Positions 6,989 to 16,329 of a DNA stretch of 49,521 nt are shown here, in pieces. A program made the translations under genes and the position numbers. Numbering within the stretch: position 1 is the stretch's first letter; every line of letters begins with the position of its first letter. The notes below the pieces were generated by a model. It saw only the letters and a list, made by a program, of their open reading frames with translations. It did no database searches and had not been told where the DNA came from. Origin of the DNA: Lentisphaeria bacterium (lineage in GTDB: Bacteria > Verrucomicrobiota > Lentisphaeria > Victivallales > Victivallaceae); the NCBI GenBank assembly GCA_017457105.1, contig JAFTIA010000017.1:1-49521 (forward strand), in the 5' to 3' direction.

Positions 6989-8218
6989 TTAATTGCAGAA
7001 ATCACCCATAAATTTCAGCATCACTTCCGCCGTGCGGCCGATGCTGGCAACTTCGATGTGTTCATTGATGGAGTGCGCCACCTTCAGCGACCCTGCACCG
7101 CAAACCACCGTGGGGATCCCCAGCTGGTTGTTGTAGAACCAGGCATCGCAGGAAGCGGTCCAGGCATCAATGGTGAGCTTCACACCGGCGGCATCCGCCG
7201 CTTTCAGCAGGCCCTGGGGCAGGAAGTGGTCACTGGGGACCACGCTGCAGTCATGGCGGTACATGAAGCTCAATTCAAATTCTTCATCCGTCAGACCGGC
7301 GTTCAGCAGAGCTTCACGCATTTCTTTCTGGATATCTTCCTTGGTCTTGTTGGGCAGGAAGCCCAGAACGCCTTCCAGCACCGCCTTGTTGGGCGCCGCC
7401 GCAGGCCAGTTGCCGGCGTGCAGTTTCCCGAAGGTGATGGGCATGGGGTTCGGGTACGGATCAAAGAGCGGGAAGCCTCTGGAGGCATCCAGCAGATCAT
7501 CATGGTACTTGCTCAATGCCGTGATGCCCTGATGCGCCAGCAGCAGTGCGCTCTTGGTAAGACCCGCCTGTCCGCTGTGACCGGCAACACCCTTGAAGAG
7601 CACCTTGAACCACACCGCACCGCGGATTTCAGTCAGGATGCGTTCATCGGTGGGTTCCAGCACCACGCAGGCATCGGCCTTTTCGCCGGTGCGCGCCATG
7701 GCCAGAGAACCGTTGCCGCCGTTTTCTTCTTCGTTGACCAGATGGCCGACCACGTCACCCTTGAAGCTCAAGCCCAATTTGCCCGCCACGAGGCAGATCA
7801 GATAAAACACGGCGACCTGCCCCTTGTCATCGCTGGCACCGCGGCCGTACAGACAGCCGTCGATCAGCCGGGGATTCCAGGCTTCGGTCATGCCTTCGGA
7901 AGCGGGGACCGCATCCGTATGGGCGTTGAACAGCAGTTTTTTGCCGTCGCCGGTACCTTTCAATTCCACACGGAGATTGAAGCGGCCATCATACTTGATG
8001 TCCGGCACCGGGTCGCAATAATCCGGATCCTGCTTGATGGTGTCATGCAGGTCAACACGCTCCACTTTTACATTGGGGAGCTTTTTGAAAGCCTGTTCGA
8101 TGAACAGCATTTCTTCATGCTCCTGCCCGGGAGTGGACGGGAACTTCATAATATCGGTCAGGAAAGCCTGTGCCTGCGGCAGAAGTTCCGCTACCGCCTG
8201 TTTGATTGCATCTGCCAT
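6989..8218 (-). CDS. M20-family metallopeptidase/deacylase (ArgE/DapE/CPG2-like)
   Basis: A 409-residue cytosolic hydrolase of the two-zinc M20 family. LLFNAHTDAVPAS carries the first metal-binding His and catalytic Asp, YGRGASDDKGQVA the bridging Asp, VNEEENGG the catalytic Glu pair and VVLEPTDE a further metal ligand. The dimerisation domain follows (AVWFKVLFKGVAGHSGQAG). Relatives remove acyl groups from N-acyl amino acids or cleave dipeptides. It is the last gene of the leftward run and starts two bases after the aminotransferase stop, so it is translationally coupled. Next to an acetylornithine-type aminotransferase an N-acyl amino acid substrate is plausible but not shown. Confidence 0.9.
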   Translation of the reverse strand: MADAIKQAVAELLPQAQAFLTDIMKFPSTPGQEHEEMLFIEQAFKKLPNVKVERVDLHDTIKQDPDYCDPVPDIKYDGRFNLRVELKGTGDGKKLLFNAHTDAVPASEGMTEAWNPRLIDGCLYGRGASDDKGQVAVFYLICLVAGKLGLSFKGDVVGHLVNEEENGGNGSLAMARTGEKADACVVLEPTDERILTEIRGAVWFKVLFKGVAGHSGQAGLTKSALLLAHQGITALSKYHDDLLDASRGFPLFDPYPNPMPITFGKLHAGNWPAAAPNKAVLEGVLGFLPNKTKEDIQKEMREALLNAGLTDEEFELSFMYRHDCSVVPSDHFLPQGLLKAADAAGVKLTIDAWTASCDAWFYNNQLGIPTVVCGAGSLKVAHSINEHIEVASIGRTAEVMLKFMGDFCN

Positions 8219-8220
8219 GA

Positions 8221-9543
8221 TCAGAGACTCTTCATTACTTCTTCAAACACTGCGCAGCTTTCGTCGATCAACGCCTTGGTGATGGTCAACGGCGGAGCAA
8301 CACGCATCACATTGCCGAACTTCCCGACGGAACCGATCAGCAGACCCTTTTCGGCGCAGCCGTCGATGATCTTGTGGATCATATCGGCAGAGGCGGGAGC
8401 CTTGGTCTTCTTGTCCGCCACGATTTCAACGGCGTTGATAAGACCCATGCCGCGGACATCGCCAATATATTTGCAGCCCTTCATGATGGCCTTGAGCTTC
8501 TTGTTCATGTATGCGCCCATCTTGGCGGAGTTTTCGGTCAGGTTTTCTTCGTCGAAGATCTCCAGAACAGCTTTGGCCGCAGCGGTGGCAACCGGGTTGC
8601 CGCCCAGCGTGCTGGACATTTCGCCGGGGCCGAATGCGCTGAAGAGTTCATCCGTACCGATCACTGCGGAAACAGAGGCCCCGCTGCCGATACCTTTACC
8701 CAGCGTGATGACGTCCGGCTTGAGGCCTTCGTTTTCAGCGGCAAAGAATTTGCCGGTACGGCCGTAGCCTGCCTGGACTTCGTCCAGCGTAAAGTACATG
8801 CCCTTGGCATGTGCCCAGTTTTCCAGAGCCTTCAGCCAGCCCTTCGGCGGGAAAATGAAGCCGCCCGCACCCTGATAGGGTTCCACGATCACACCGGCAA
8901 GGCTGCCAACGGAGTTGGCGGCAATGACGGAATCGAGGTAGTTGAAATATTTGGTGAACTTGGGATCGCCGTCACAGAAGCCCATTTCGTCACGATAGGG
9001 GTTCGGGAAGATGGCGCGGATCACACCCGGAACGGTGGGGCCGAAACCCTTCTTCGGACCGGTCAGACCGCCGGCGGAAGCAGAACCGCTGGTCTTGCCG
9101 TGGAAACCGCATTCAAAGCAGAGGATCTCAAATTTGCCGCTCTTGCGCTTCATCATGCGGATAGCCGTTTCAGTGGCTTCAGCACCGGTGGAGAGGAAGA
9201 AGCATTTGCCCATGTGTTTCGGGGCTTTCTTCATCAGAGCCTTGGCGGCTTCGATACGCCACGGATGGGGGCATTCGTAGTTGTTCAGGAGCTTGCCGGC
9301 AGTTTCCTGCATGGCCTTGACCAGTTTGGGATGGCAATGGCCGACGTTGGTCACCAGCACACCGCTGGTCCAGTCGATGAAGGTGTTGCCGTCAACGTCC
9401 GTCACCAGGCAGTCTTTGGCATCCGCCCAGACCACATTCGCCTGATAGCCGCAAGCATTGACTTCATACTTGTGCCATTCCTTCTGGAGTTTCTTGGTCT
9501 TGGGGCCGGGGATCGCAGTCTTCATGCAAATCGCTTTTTTCAT
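8221..9543 (-). CDS. Class III pyridoxal-phosphate aminotransferase
   Basis: A 440-residue enzyme of the acetylornithine/4-aminobutyrate aminotransferase group. Visible are the cofactor-site stretch FFLSTGAEATETAIRMMKRKSG, the Asp that contacts the pyridine nitrogen in LDEVQAGYGRTGKFFA, and the Schiff-base lysine in ITLGKGIGSGA. The ATG at 9543 is chosen because AGGAG stands 9 bases upstream; the frame stays open for 28 further codons without family similarity. It follows the D-2-hydroxyacid dehydrogenase by 19 bases and precedes the M20 peptidase by 2. GABA, ornithine or another omega-amino acid are all possible donors. Confidence 0.92.
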   Translation of the reverse strand: MKKAICMKTAIPGPKTKKLQKEWHKYEVNACGYQANVVWADAKDCLVTDVDGNTFIDWTSGVLVTNVGHCHPKLVKAMQETAGKLLNNYECPHPWRIEAAKALMKKAPKHMGKCFFLSTGAEATETAIRMMKRKSGKFEILCFECGFHGKTSGSASAGGLTGPKKGFGPTVPGVIRAIFPNPYRDEMGFCDGDPKFTKYFNYLDSVIAANSVGSLAGVIVEPYQGAGGFIFPPKGWLKALENWAHAKGMYFTLDEVQAGYGRTGKFFAAENEGLKPDVITLGKGIGSGASVSAVIGTDELFSAFGPGEMSSTLGGNPVATAAAKAVLEIFDEENLTENSAKMGAYMNKKLKAIMKGCKYIGDVRGMGLINAVEIVADKKTKAPASADMIHKIIDGCAEKGLLIGSVGKFGNVMRVAPPLTITKALIDESCAVFEEVMKSL

Positions 9544-9562
9544 AATATTCTCTCCTGTTGAA

Positions 9563-10567
9563 TTATTTAGTGTAGGTTTTGACGGAATTGACGATGCAGC
9601 GGGCGGGCTGGCCGCGGAAGGCTGCAATAATGTCGTCCAGAATACTCAGGCGGATTTCCTCCGCAGATTCTTCGCTGGCCCAACCCATGTGGGGGGTCAG
9701 AATGGCATTCTTCAGGGCGAACAGCGGGAAATCGGGAGCCGGGGGTTCCACATCAAACACATCGATACCGGCACCGGCGATGCGTTCATTTTTCAGGGCA
9801 TCCGCCAGAGCTTCGGTATCCACCAGCGGGCCGCGGGCGGTGTTGATGAGATACGCCGTCTTCTTCATCATGCCGATGGTTTCGGCATTGGCGATTTTCC
9901 TGGTTTCTTCATTGTTCGGCGTGTGGATGGTCACAAAGTCAGAGGTGCGGAACAAGGTTTCCTTGTCCACAAAACGGAGACCCTGTTCTTCCAGAGCCTG
10001 CTTGCGGTCCGCAGAAAGATAGGGGTCGCAGGCGATGATGTTGAAGCCGAAGGTCCGCAGTTTGCGGAAAACACGGCTGCCGATACGGCCGCAGCCGAGG
10101 ATCCCCAGCGTTTTGCCGTCCAAACGGTACACCGGGAAGAGGTCGCCGAAATCCCATGCGCCCTTGGCACTGGATTCATCCAGGCAGGTGCGGGCACGGA
10201 AAAGACGGCGGGCACAGGCGAAAATCAGACTGATGGCGTGTTCCGCCACGTCTTCCTTGCAGTAGTCCGGCTGATAAGCAAACTGGATGCCGTACTTTTC
10301 GCAAGCCTTCCAGTCCACATTGTCATAGCCGATGCCGTGACGGATGATGAGTTTGCATTTGGTAAGACGCTTGATCAAAGATTCCGGCATCTTGACCATG
10401 TTCACCACGATCACATCGGCATCTTTGATGGCTTCGTAAACTTCATCTTCGGGACGGAATTTCAGCTGGAACGCTTCAAATTCGATCCCCAGTTCCTGAA
10501 GCCGCTTGGCTTCCATGTTCAAGTCCGGCTCAATGTAGTCGGTGACCACTGCTTTGAATGCTGCCAT
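9563..10567 (-). CDS. D-isomer-specific 2-hydroxyacid dehydrogenase (CtBP/phosphoglycerate-dehydrogenase-like)
   Basis: A 334-residue NAD-dependent dehydrogenase that interconverts a 2-oxoacid and a D-2-hydroxyacid. The Rossmann motif GILGCGRIGSRV lies at residues 155-166 (G158, G160, G163). The catalytic set is Arg245 in INTARG, Glu274 in FDVEPP and His293 in TPHMGW. The C-terminal regulatory domain of biosynthetic SerA is absent, so this is a short catabolic-type member. AAGGA precedes the start. It sits between a MocA oxidoreductase and an aminotransferase, a set that could carry a hydroxy acid to an amino acid through the keto acid; the actual substrate is unknown. Confidence 0.9.
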   Translation of the reverse strand: MAAFKAVVTDYIEPDLNMEAKRLQELGIEFEAFQLKFRPEDEVYEAIKDADVIVVNMVKMPESLIKRLTKCKLIIRHGIGYDNVDWKACEKYGIQFAYQPDYCKEDVAEHAISLIFACARRLFRARTCLDESSAKGAWDFGDLFPVYRLDGKTLGILGCGRIGSRVFRKLRTFGFNIIACDPYLSADRKQALEEQGLRFVDKETLFRTSDFVTIHTPNNEETRKIANAETIGMMKKTAYLINTARGPLVDTEALADALKNERIAGAGIDVFDVEPPAPDFPLFALKNAILTPHMGWASEESAEEIRLSILDDIIAAFRGQPARCIVNSVKTYTK

Positions 10568-10597
10568 GATATTTTATTCCTTATTTTATTGGAAAAT

Positions 10598-11668
10598 TTA
10601 TTTGTATTCAACCTGAACAGAGCCGCCTGCACGGTCCGCACGGTAGATGGCTTCCACCACTTCCAGAACCTTTACAGCATCGTTGCCGTCCACAAAGGTC
10701 GTCAGGTCGCCGCGCAGGATCTGTTCGGCGATCTCATTGACATATTCCAGCCCCAGAGAACCGCAGTAGCCCGGGACCGCATCCAGTTCAAATTCAATGA
10801 CCTGACGGGGCGCACCGCCGAATTTCGGGTGGTTGCTGCAGATCATCATGGTCTGCCGGGTGCCTTCAAAGGACGGGGCAAAGTTGATGCAGCCCAGCGT
10901 GCCGCGGATGCCCAGATACAGGTCTCGGCCGTAGGGATAGGAATCCGGAACCGTGTAGCTGATGTCCAGTGCCAGCGTGGCTCCGTTGGCAAAGGTGGCA
11001 ATGGCAAAACTGTTGTCTTCGATCTCATAGGCCTGATTGACCCGGACGTTCTTGCCGACAACGCTGGTGATTTCGGAATCCAGCAGCCAGCGGTAGAGGT
11101 CGATCCAGTGGACGCCCAGATTATACATGGGGCCGCCGCCGGACTTCTTGGGATCCAGAATCCATTCGCTGTGGCCTTCGATATAACGGTGCAGACCGCC
11201 TGCGGCACAACGGCCTTCGCAGCCGACGATCTGGCCCAGATAACCCTGTTCGATGACTTCCTTCATCTTGCGGGTCACCGGATGATAACGCCACAGATAG
11301 GGTGTGGAGAAGAGAACGTTGTTCTTGGCACACGCAGCCGCAATACGGGCGGCATCTTCGGAAGTGTGGGCGACGGGCTTTTCCACCACCACGTGGATGC
11401 CCCGTTCCGCACAGTACACTGCCGCATCAGCACATTCGCAGTGAGGCAGGAAGATGTAAACGAGTTCCGGCTTTTCTTTTTCCACCATTTCGGGGTAGTC
11501 CGTATAAGTGGGCAGATTGAACTGGTTGGTGAAGTCCTCCCGCAGAGCCGCATTGCGGTCTACGGCGGCAACCACATCCGTCAGCTTACAGCGTTTGAAA
11601 TGCGGCATGTAAGTGAAGGGATGCAAATGCCCCAGCCCGATAATACCGACTTTCAGTGTCCGATTCAT
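10598..11668 (-). CDS. Gfo/Idh/MocA-family oxidoreductase (second in window)
   Basis: A 356-residue protein with an N-terminal NAD(P)-binding fold (VGIIGLGHLHPF), the VVVEKPVAHT signature of the family, and GGGPMYNLGVHWIDLYRWLL in the substrate domain with the conserved His-Asp arrangement. The ATG at 11668 is chosen over an upstream ATG at 11704 because AGGAGG lies 8 bases before it. It lies 32 bases downstream of the membrane glycosyltransferase-like gene and is part of the leftward operon. It is only a distant relative of the protein at 5709, so the two are not a recent duplication. Confidence 0.9.
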   Translation of the reverse strand: MNRTLKVGIIGLGHLHPFTYMPHFKRCKLTDVVAAVDRNAALREDFTNQFNLPTYTDYPEMVEKEKPELVYIFLPHCECADAAVYCAERGIHVVVEKPVAHTSEDAARIAAACAKNNVLFSTPYLWRYHPVTRKMKEVIEQGYLGQIVGCEGRCAAGGLHRYIEGHSEWILDPKKSGGGPMYNLGVHWIDLYRWLLDSEITSVVGKNVRVNQAYEIEDNSFAIATFANGATLALDISYTVPDSYPYGRDLYLGIRGTLGCINFAPSFEGTRQTMMICSNHPKFGGAPRQVIEFELDAVPGYCGSLGLEYVNEIAEQILRGDLTTFVDGNDAVKVLEVVEAIYRADRAGGSVQVEYK

Positions 11669-11700
11669 GTTATGATCCTCCTGATAAGTTGTTAATAAGG

Positions 11701-13095
11701 TCACTTTTTACTTACATAAGATAGAGCTTTTTCCTGAAAATGCAAGTCCGGAGCCGTGTTTTCAGGTGCTTTTTTGCTGCGGAAGTGCCGAAGCAGCCGG
11801 TAAATCCCCGCCCCCCCCAGAATACACAGGATCGGCAACGCCGGGATCTGGTATCTCGGGACCGTGATGGGGTCCGGCAGGAAAAAGTAATATTCCGCAC
11901 ATGCCAGCAGTGCCAGAAGCAGGGGATAATTCTGCCGGATGTTCCGGCAGAGACGGATGATTTCAAGAAGAACTCCTGCCAGCAATATCCCTGCCGGGAG
12001 AAGCAGGGGCAGAAGCAGAACCGGAATGTGCCAGCGTCCGCCGAAATAGTGGCGGATGGCGGCAAAAATGCCCTGTTTCTGCATGACATCCAGGGTTCCT
12101 TTTCCGGAGGAGGTAAAGCCCATATTTTCACACAACGCCGGAGCATCCGGGAGCAGAACATGGATGCGGAAATGCTGCCGGATCCAGATAAAAGGATGTG
12201 CATAAATCAATTCTTTGAACTTTTTCATCCGGTATTCTGTTCTGCTTGCCGCATCCGGGTAACGGGTTTTATCGGCAAATTCCCGATCCAGAGATTGTAA
12301 TATCTTTGCCTTTTCCGCTTCAAAACTGGAATGGTTCACGGCGGCAAGGATCATGGCTCCATTCTGGTGATACATGGCTCCGGTATTGGTGTCGATGCAG
12401 TATCCGGCTCCCAGTGCCGCATTTCTTGCCTGCCATGGAAAAAGCAGAGCAAAAAACAGGGCCGTCCCCAACGCTCCCCGCAAAAGTTTTGTCCGCATGG
12501 GAATGCCACGCAGGGTGAAGCCGATGAACAGAACCGGGGCGATCCACGCCAGATTGATGGGGCGGATCAGCGTTCCCAAACCGGCGATGGCGATGGTGAT
12601 ATACCAGTCTAGCCAACGCTTTTCTGCCAGATATTCCAGCAGAAAATAACATTGCCATGCCGCAAAAAGACCGAACCATGTGTCAGAGAGCCACAGGGGA
12701 CGGTTTGCCACGGCGGTGGGGTTGAAAAGGAACAGAAACGCCGCCCAAAGTGCCGCCGCATTTCCGGCATATTTCTTTGCGGCAAGATAAACGGGAAGGG
12801 CGGTCAAAACACCGATCAGGCCGAAAACGATCGCTGCCAGTTTCGGGGCGTGATACACTCCTGCAAGCAGGATGGGAAATCCCGGAGCCCGTTCCAGAAA
12901 TCCGCCGAACCCGTTCCCGGAGGCCAATGCCTGTGCCGGGGCAAGATATCCCCATGTATCCGGACGGGAGAAGAATCCCGCCGGATCTGCCGAAGCAAGA
13001 CCGGGCAGACTCAAAAGAATGTGGAGAAGCATTGCCGCCGCACATCCTGCCAGAAAAAGCCGGTTGGCCGGCGTATTGAATCGATACAGGTCCAT
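11701..13095 (-). CDS. Polytopic membrane protein, GT39/PMT-like glycosyltransferase (GT-C fold)
   Basis: A 464-residue protein with about ten predicted membrane helices. After the first helix RPDTWGYLAPAQAL carries an acidic residue in the position of the catalytic Asp of GT-C enzymes, which use polyprenyl-phosphate sugars to glycosylate proteins or lipids at the outer face of the membrane. Other family-like stretches are RAPGFPILLAGVY and the basic TLIRPINLAW. Acceptor and donor are not known. It begins 15 bases after the RidA-like gene and runs to within 32 bases of the next gene. Confidence 0.72.
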   Translation of the reverse strand: MDLYRFNTPANRLFLAGCAAAMLLHILLSLPGLASADPAGFFSRPDTWGYLAPAQALASGNGFGGFLERAPGFPILLAGVYHAPKLAAIVFGLIGVLTALPVYLAAKKYAGNAAALWAAFLFLFNPTAVANRPLWLSDTWFGLFAAWQCYFLLEYLAEKRWLDWYITIAIAGLGTLIRPINLAWIAPVLFIGFTLRGIPMRTKLLRGALGTALFFALLFPWQARNAALGAGYCIDTNTGAMYHQNGAMILAAVNHSSFEAEKAKILQSLDREFADKTRYPDAASRTEYRMKKFKELIYAHPFIWIRQHFRIHVLLPDAPALCENMGFTSSGKGTLDVMQKQGIFAAIRHYFGGRWHIPVLLLPLLLPAGILLAGVLLEIIRLCRNIRQNYPLLLALLACAEYYFFLPDPITVPRYQIPALPILCILGGAGIYRLLRHFRSKKAPENTAPDLHFQEKALSYVSKK

Positions 13096-13110
13096 GGAAC
13101 ACGCCCCCGT

Positions 13111-14241
13111 TCAGACCTCCAGCTTCAGCCCGTCGGAATGGGGCTGACTGCGGACACTGAAACACTCCATTTCCACCAGCCAGCCGGGACGGCAGACCGG
13201 GGCGGAAACGATGATGCGGGGAAGCCCTTCCGGAAGTTTCTGCCGCAGGACGGCCGTCACGGCTTCCGCATCTGCCGCATCCCGGAGATAAACGGTCCCG
13301 GTTTTGACATCCTGCCAGTTCATGTTGGCATTGGCAAGGAGCGTGGTGATGTTTTCCAGCATGCGTTCCGTTTGTTTGACCACATCTCCGGGGTGCATCA
13401 CATTGCCGTCTTTGTCGATACTGGCTGTGCCGGAAATGAAACACCATTCCCGGTCATACCAGAAAACCTGCATCCCCCGCTCAAAAGCCACGCCGTAAAC
13501 ATGGGTGGGCGGGAGCATATCGTGAGCCGTGACCGGCCGCTGGTGCCGCTCATTCAAGCCGATGATGCTCAACGAATCCATTTTTACGAACCGGTGGGGA
13601 TCGGTCATTTTGCCTTCAATGCCGGTGCTGGCAATGTACCGGGTATCCCGCCGGAGGCCGATGCGGTCAAAAAAGATGTTGCGGGCTTTTACCAATCCTG
13701 CATATTGATTATCCACATCCCTGCAATAGAGCCATGTGCGGACAGTATTTTTTGCCACTCTGCCGCCGTACTGCATAAGATATGCGGCCAGCGATTCAAA
13801 TTCCGCTCCGGTGTGGGAGGCACTGGTTCCATGGGGGATCTCATTCAGCGAGTGCAGAATGGCGGCGCCGTCGCCTTTGAGCTGAATATTCACGGCATTG
13901 CGGGTACGGTGTTTGTGCTGTTCTGTAACGCCCTGCCAGTGCCACGCTTCCAGCGCTGCCCGTGCGCCGGAAGCAGGCGGCTGCCCGATGACGGAAACAA
14001 AGCCGCCCTTGCGCCCCGCCAGAGCTTTCCGCAGAACCGGATACTGGTTTGCTGGATCGCTGATATGAAATCGCAGCAGGACTTCCGACTCTTCCGAGCA
14101 GTTTGTTTCAGCCATGATTGCGGTATATTCCTGCAGAAGAGAGGCGATTTCTTCTGCAAAATTCTCTCCTCTGGCGGCTTCTCCGGCAAAGAAAAATTCC
14201 GGCATCCCGGCACTGCCGGTAAAGGTGGAGTAAGCGATCAT
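13111..14241 (-). CDS. Large RidA/YjgF-like protein with degenerate repeated domains
   Basis: A 376-residue protein, almost three times a normal RidA (about 130 residues). The C-terminal third is clearly RidA/YjgF-like (FISGTASIDKDGNV, VVKQTERMLENITTLLANANMNWQDVKTGTVYLRD, ending RPGWLVEMECFSV). Two more stretches resemble decayed copies: residues about 15-100 (FAEEIASLLQEY, LLRFHISDP) and about 175-215 (VRTWLYCRDVD, YIASTGIEG). This layout recalls chorismatase-type FkbO/Hyg5 proteins, but the assignment is tentative and their catalytic residues were not checked. RidA proteins remove reactive enamine/imine intermediates, which would fit an operon with an aminotransferase. Its ATG overlaps the stop of the upstream gene (ATGA-type overlap). 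Confidence 0.72.
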   Translation of the reverse strand: MIAYSTFTGSAGMPEFFFAGEAARGENFAEEIASLLQEYTAIMAETNCSEESEVLLRFHISDPANQYPVLRKALAGRKGGFVSVIGQPPASGARAALEAWHWQGVTEQHKHRTRNAVNIQLKGDGAAILHSLNEIPHGTSASHTGAEFESLAAYLMQYGGRVAKNTVRTWLYCRDVDNQYAGLVKARNIFFDRIGLRRDTRYIASTGIEGKMTDPHRFVKMDSLSIIGLNERHQRPVTAHDMLPPTHVYGVAFERGMQVFWYDREWCFISGTASIDKDGNVMHPGDVVKQTERMLENITTLLANANMNWQDVKTGTVYLRDAADAEAVTAVLRQKLPEGLPRIIVSAPVCRPGWLVEMECFSVRSQPHSDGLKLEV

Positions 14242-16319
14242 TTGTTGATCCTTTCTGTTTTGATCCGCATGGCCGGCAGCGGCAGTGCGCTTTTGCGAGT
14301 GCGGGACTGTTTATCTTTAGATACTGTAACATACTGGAACGGCAGTTGGAGTGCCTGGACGATATCGGCATCTGCCGGAGCATCTGCGGCGATGTGAATG
14401 GTGATTTTCAGGGTCGTAATGCGTTTTTTGGTATCTTTTGAAACGATTTCCGGCGTGTCAGCCTTCAGCCACGCAGGGGCATCCGGCATCTTCGGGGCGG
14501 AAAATTCTGCATTTGCCGGGAGAGAATAGGCACGGAATGTCAGAACTTTTGTTTTTCCGCAGGGGATCTTTACTTCTTTCGGGAGAGCCCCCGGATAGAC
14601 ACTGCCGGGAACACGCCACAGCGAGGTGTGGAGAAATTCCGGAGCAGTGATATAATGGGTGTAGGCAAACGCCTGCATTGCCGGATCTGCCGCCGTTGCA
14701 TAACGGACAAGATTGCCGTCAGAAGTCTTTGCTGTTCCGGAGAGCCGCAGGATTTCCGGCGCAAACCCTTTTCTGTTACCGGGTTCATAAATGGATAACG
14801 GCATTTGTGTGACTCCGGGGGGGACAAGGGTGTTGCCGGTCAATTTAGCCAGTTTACTGCCGGAAAGGGCAAGCTGGATGGGGGCATTGAATCCTTCTTT
14901 TTTGATGATGAAAAGGGTGGCGGAAACACTGTTTCCCCGGATGCTTTCCAGTCCGCTCGGGGTAACAAGCAATTGAAAATCCGGACGGGGGCGGTCGATC
15001 CGCAGGAAAAATTTTCCCGCTTCATCGGCACGGTCTGCCATTTCCAGACGGTAATCGCCTTCAACCGGCAATGTCACCATCAAATGGGAATCAGCAAAGT
15101 GCATAGCGTTCCCTGCCAGAACTTCCGGCGTGGTGTCGTCGTTTTCCGCCAGCAGTTTGCCGTCCGGGGCGTATAGTCTTAAAACCGTGTCCAGCGTGGA
15201 ACCAATCCTGCGGGCAAAAGTTTCAAAAACTTTGACTTCACCCTTTTTACCGGAAAAACGGATATCCACTTTCTGCCCGGATGCCAAAACTCCAGTGATC
15301 AAAACCGGTTCCGTAACGCTCATGCCCGGGAGATAGACTTTGCGGGGAAGTTCGGGGAGCGCGCAAGCAACGGTGTCCTGCGGAGCAGTACCGGTACCGC
15401 AGTCGATCCGGTACACAAAATCTTCTCTTCCCCGATAGAGAGAATCCCGGACAAGCAGTGTGTAAACCCCGTCTGCCGGGGCGGTGCAGGTCAGCAGGGG
15501 ATCGATCTCCACGCCGGTGCGTTCAGCAATGGCGACTTGTTTCCCTTTTTCGTCCCGCAATTCAAGGATCGGCTGGAAGAATCCGGGGACCCCGTCACCC
15601 ACATAGGGTTTGAAAAAGCGGCCGTATAATTTAAAATAACAGCGGGTCCCGGCTTTCAGCCGGACTTTGTATTCATCTGTTTCCCCGGGGCGGATCTGCC
15701 CGTTGACACTGGCAGGCAGTGTGAATTCAGGAATCTCCTTTTTGATATACGGCGGACGGTAGCCCTGTTCCTGAATTTCGGGGGCAGTCCCCACCATAAA
15801 AGGAACCGGGTTGGTGATGACCCCGCGCCCCATAAGCCGGAGATAGTACACCCCGGGCTTGGTATCCGGCGCAATGGCGATTTTGATAATGGTTTTCTGC
15901 CCGATAGACGGACTGATTTGCAGCGGATTGGGGCGGGTGTAAAGTGCCCGGAGCAGCAAATTCATCTGCACGGGGGAAAGATTGTCGATTTCATCGAGCA
16001 TTTTGTTTTTCCGCCAATCGTCCTGCTTTTCCGGTTTGGGAGGGATGGGGCGGTTGAAATGCTTTTCCCGCAAATATTTCCGGTAGTATTCCCGCTGGCT
16101 GGTGTAAAGAAATGGAACATTGACAATACGGTCATAGTGGACACTCCGGATCTTGTCTGTTCCTGTATAAATATCGTTGCATCCCCAGTTCCCCTGTCCG
16201 CCGATCAGGACTTCCACCGTTTCTCCTGCACGGCCGCCCGCCGGAAAGATATATCCCAGATGCCCTGCAAAGGAAACGCAGCCGGATACCAACAAAAATA
16301 AAATTGCCGTGATCTTCAT
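14238..16319 (-). CDS. Exported PVC-type protein with pre-peptidase C-terminal-like (PPC) domains
   Basis: A 693-residue exported protein. The leader MKITAILFLLVSGC could be a lipoprotein signal with Cys14 as the lipid-bearing residue, or be cleaved after SFA. The mature part is rich in beta-strands: an immunoglobulin-like N-terminal region (GYIFPAGGRAGETVEVLIGG), then segments in the PPC pattern (NGQIRPGETDEYKVRLKAGTR, TAPADGVYTLLVRDS; KVFETFARRIGSTLDTVLRLYAPDG, LPVEGDYRLEMADR). Similar proteins accompany DUF1549/DUF1553 proteins in planctomycetes and Lentisphaerota; their function is unknown. The ATG at 16319 has GAGGGAA upstream and starts 10 bases after the DUF1549 gene. Confidence 0.75.
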   Translation of the reverse strand: MKITAILFLLVSGCVSFAGHLGYIFPAGGRAGETVEVLIGGQGNWGCNDIYTGTDKIRSVHYDRIVNVPFLYTSQREYYRKYLREKHFNRPIPPKPEKQDDWRKNKMLDEIDNLSPVQMNLLLRALYTRPNPLQISPSIGQKTIIKIAIAPDTKPGVYYLRLMGRGVITNPVPFMVGTAPEIQEQGYRPPYIKKEIPEFTLPASVNGQIRPGETDEYKVRLKAGTRCYFKLYGRFFKPYVGDGVPGFFQPILELRDEKGKQVAIAERTGVEIDPLLTCTAPADGVYTLLVRDSLYRGREDFVYRIDCGTGTAPQDTVACALPELPRKVYLPGMSVTEPVLITGVLASGQKVDIRFSGKKGEVKVFETFARRIGSTLDTVLRLYAPDGKLLAENDDTTPEVLAGNAMHFADSHLMVTLPVEGDYRLEMADRADEAGKFFLRIDRPRPDFQLLVTPSGLESIRGNSVSATLFIIKKEGFNAPIQLALSGSKLAKLTGNTLVPPGVTQMPLSIYEPGNRKGFAPEILRLSGTAKTSDGNLVRYATAADPAMQAFAYTHYITAPEFLHTSLWRVPGSVYPGALPKEVKIPCGKTKVLTFRAYSLPANAEFSAPKMPDAPAWLKADTPEIVSKDTKKRITTLKITIHIAADAPADADIVQALQLPFQYVTVSKDKQSRTRKSALPLPAMRIKTERINK

Positions 16320-16329
16320 GAGAGTTCCC

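Noticed and set aside
7058-8767. Rightward open frame of 569 codons
   Set aside because: Antisense to the M20 peptidase and aminotransferase, both with intact active-site motifs; no similarity of its own.
9458-11695. Rightward open frame of 745 codons
   Set aside because: It lies opposite three well-supported genes (dehydrogenase, MocA oxidoreductase, aminotransferase start); it stays open only because of codon bias on the real strand.
12652-14397. Rightward open frame of 581 codons
   Set aside because: Antisense to the RidA-like and GT39-like genes, which have ribosome sites and family motifs.
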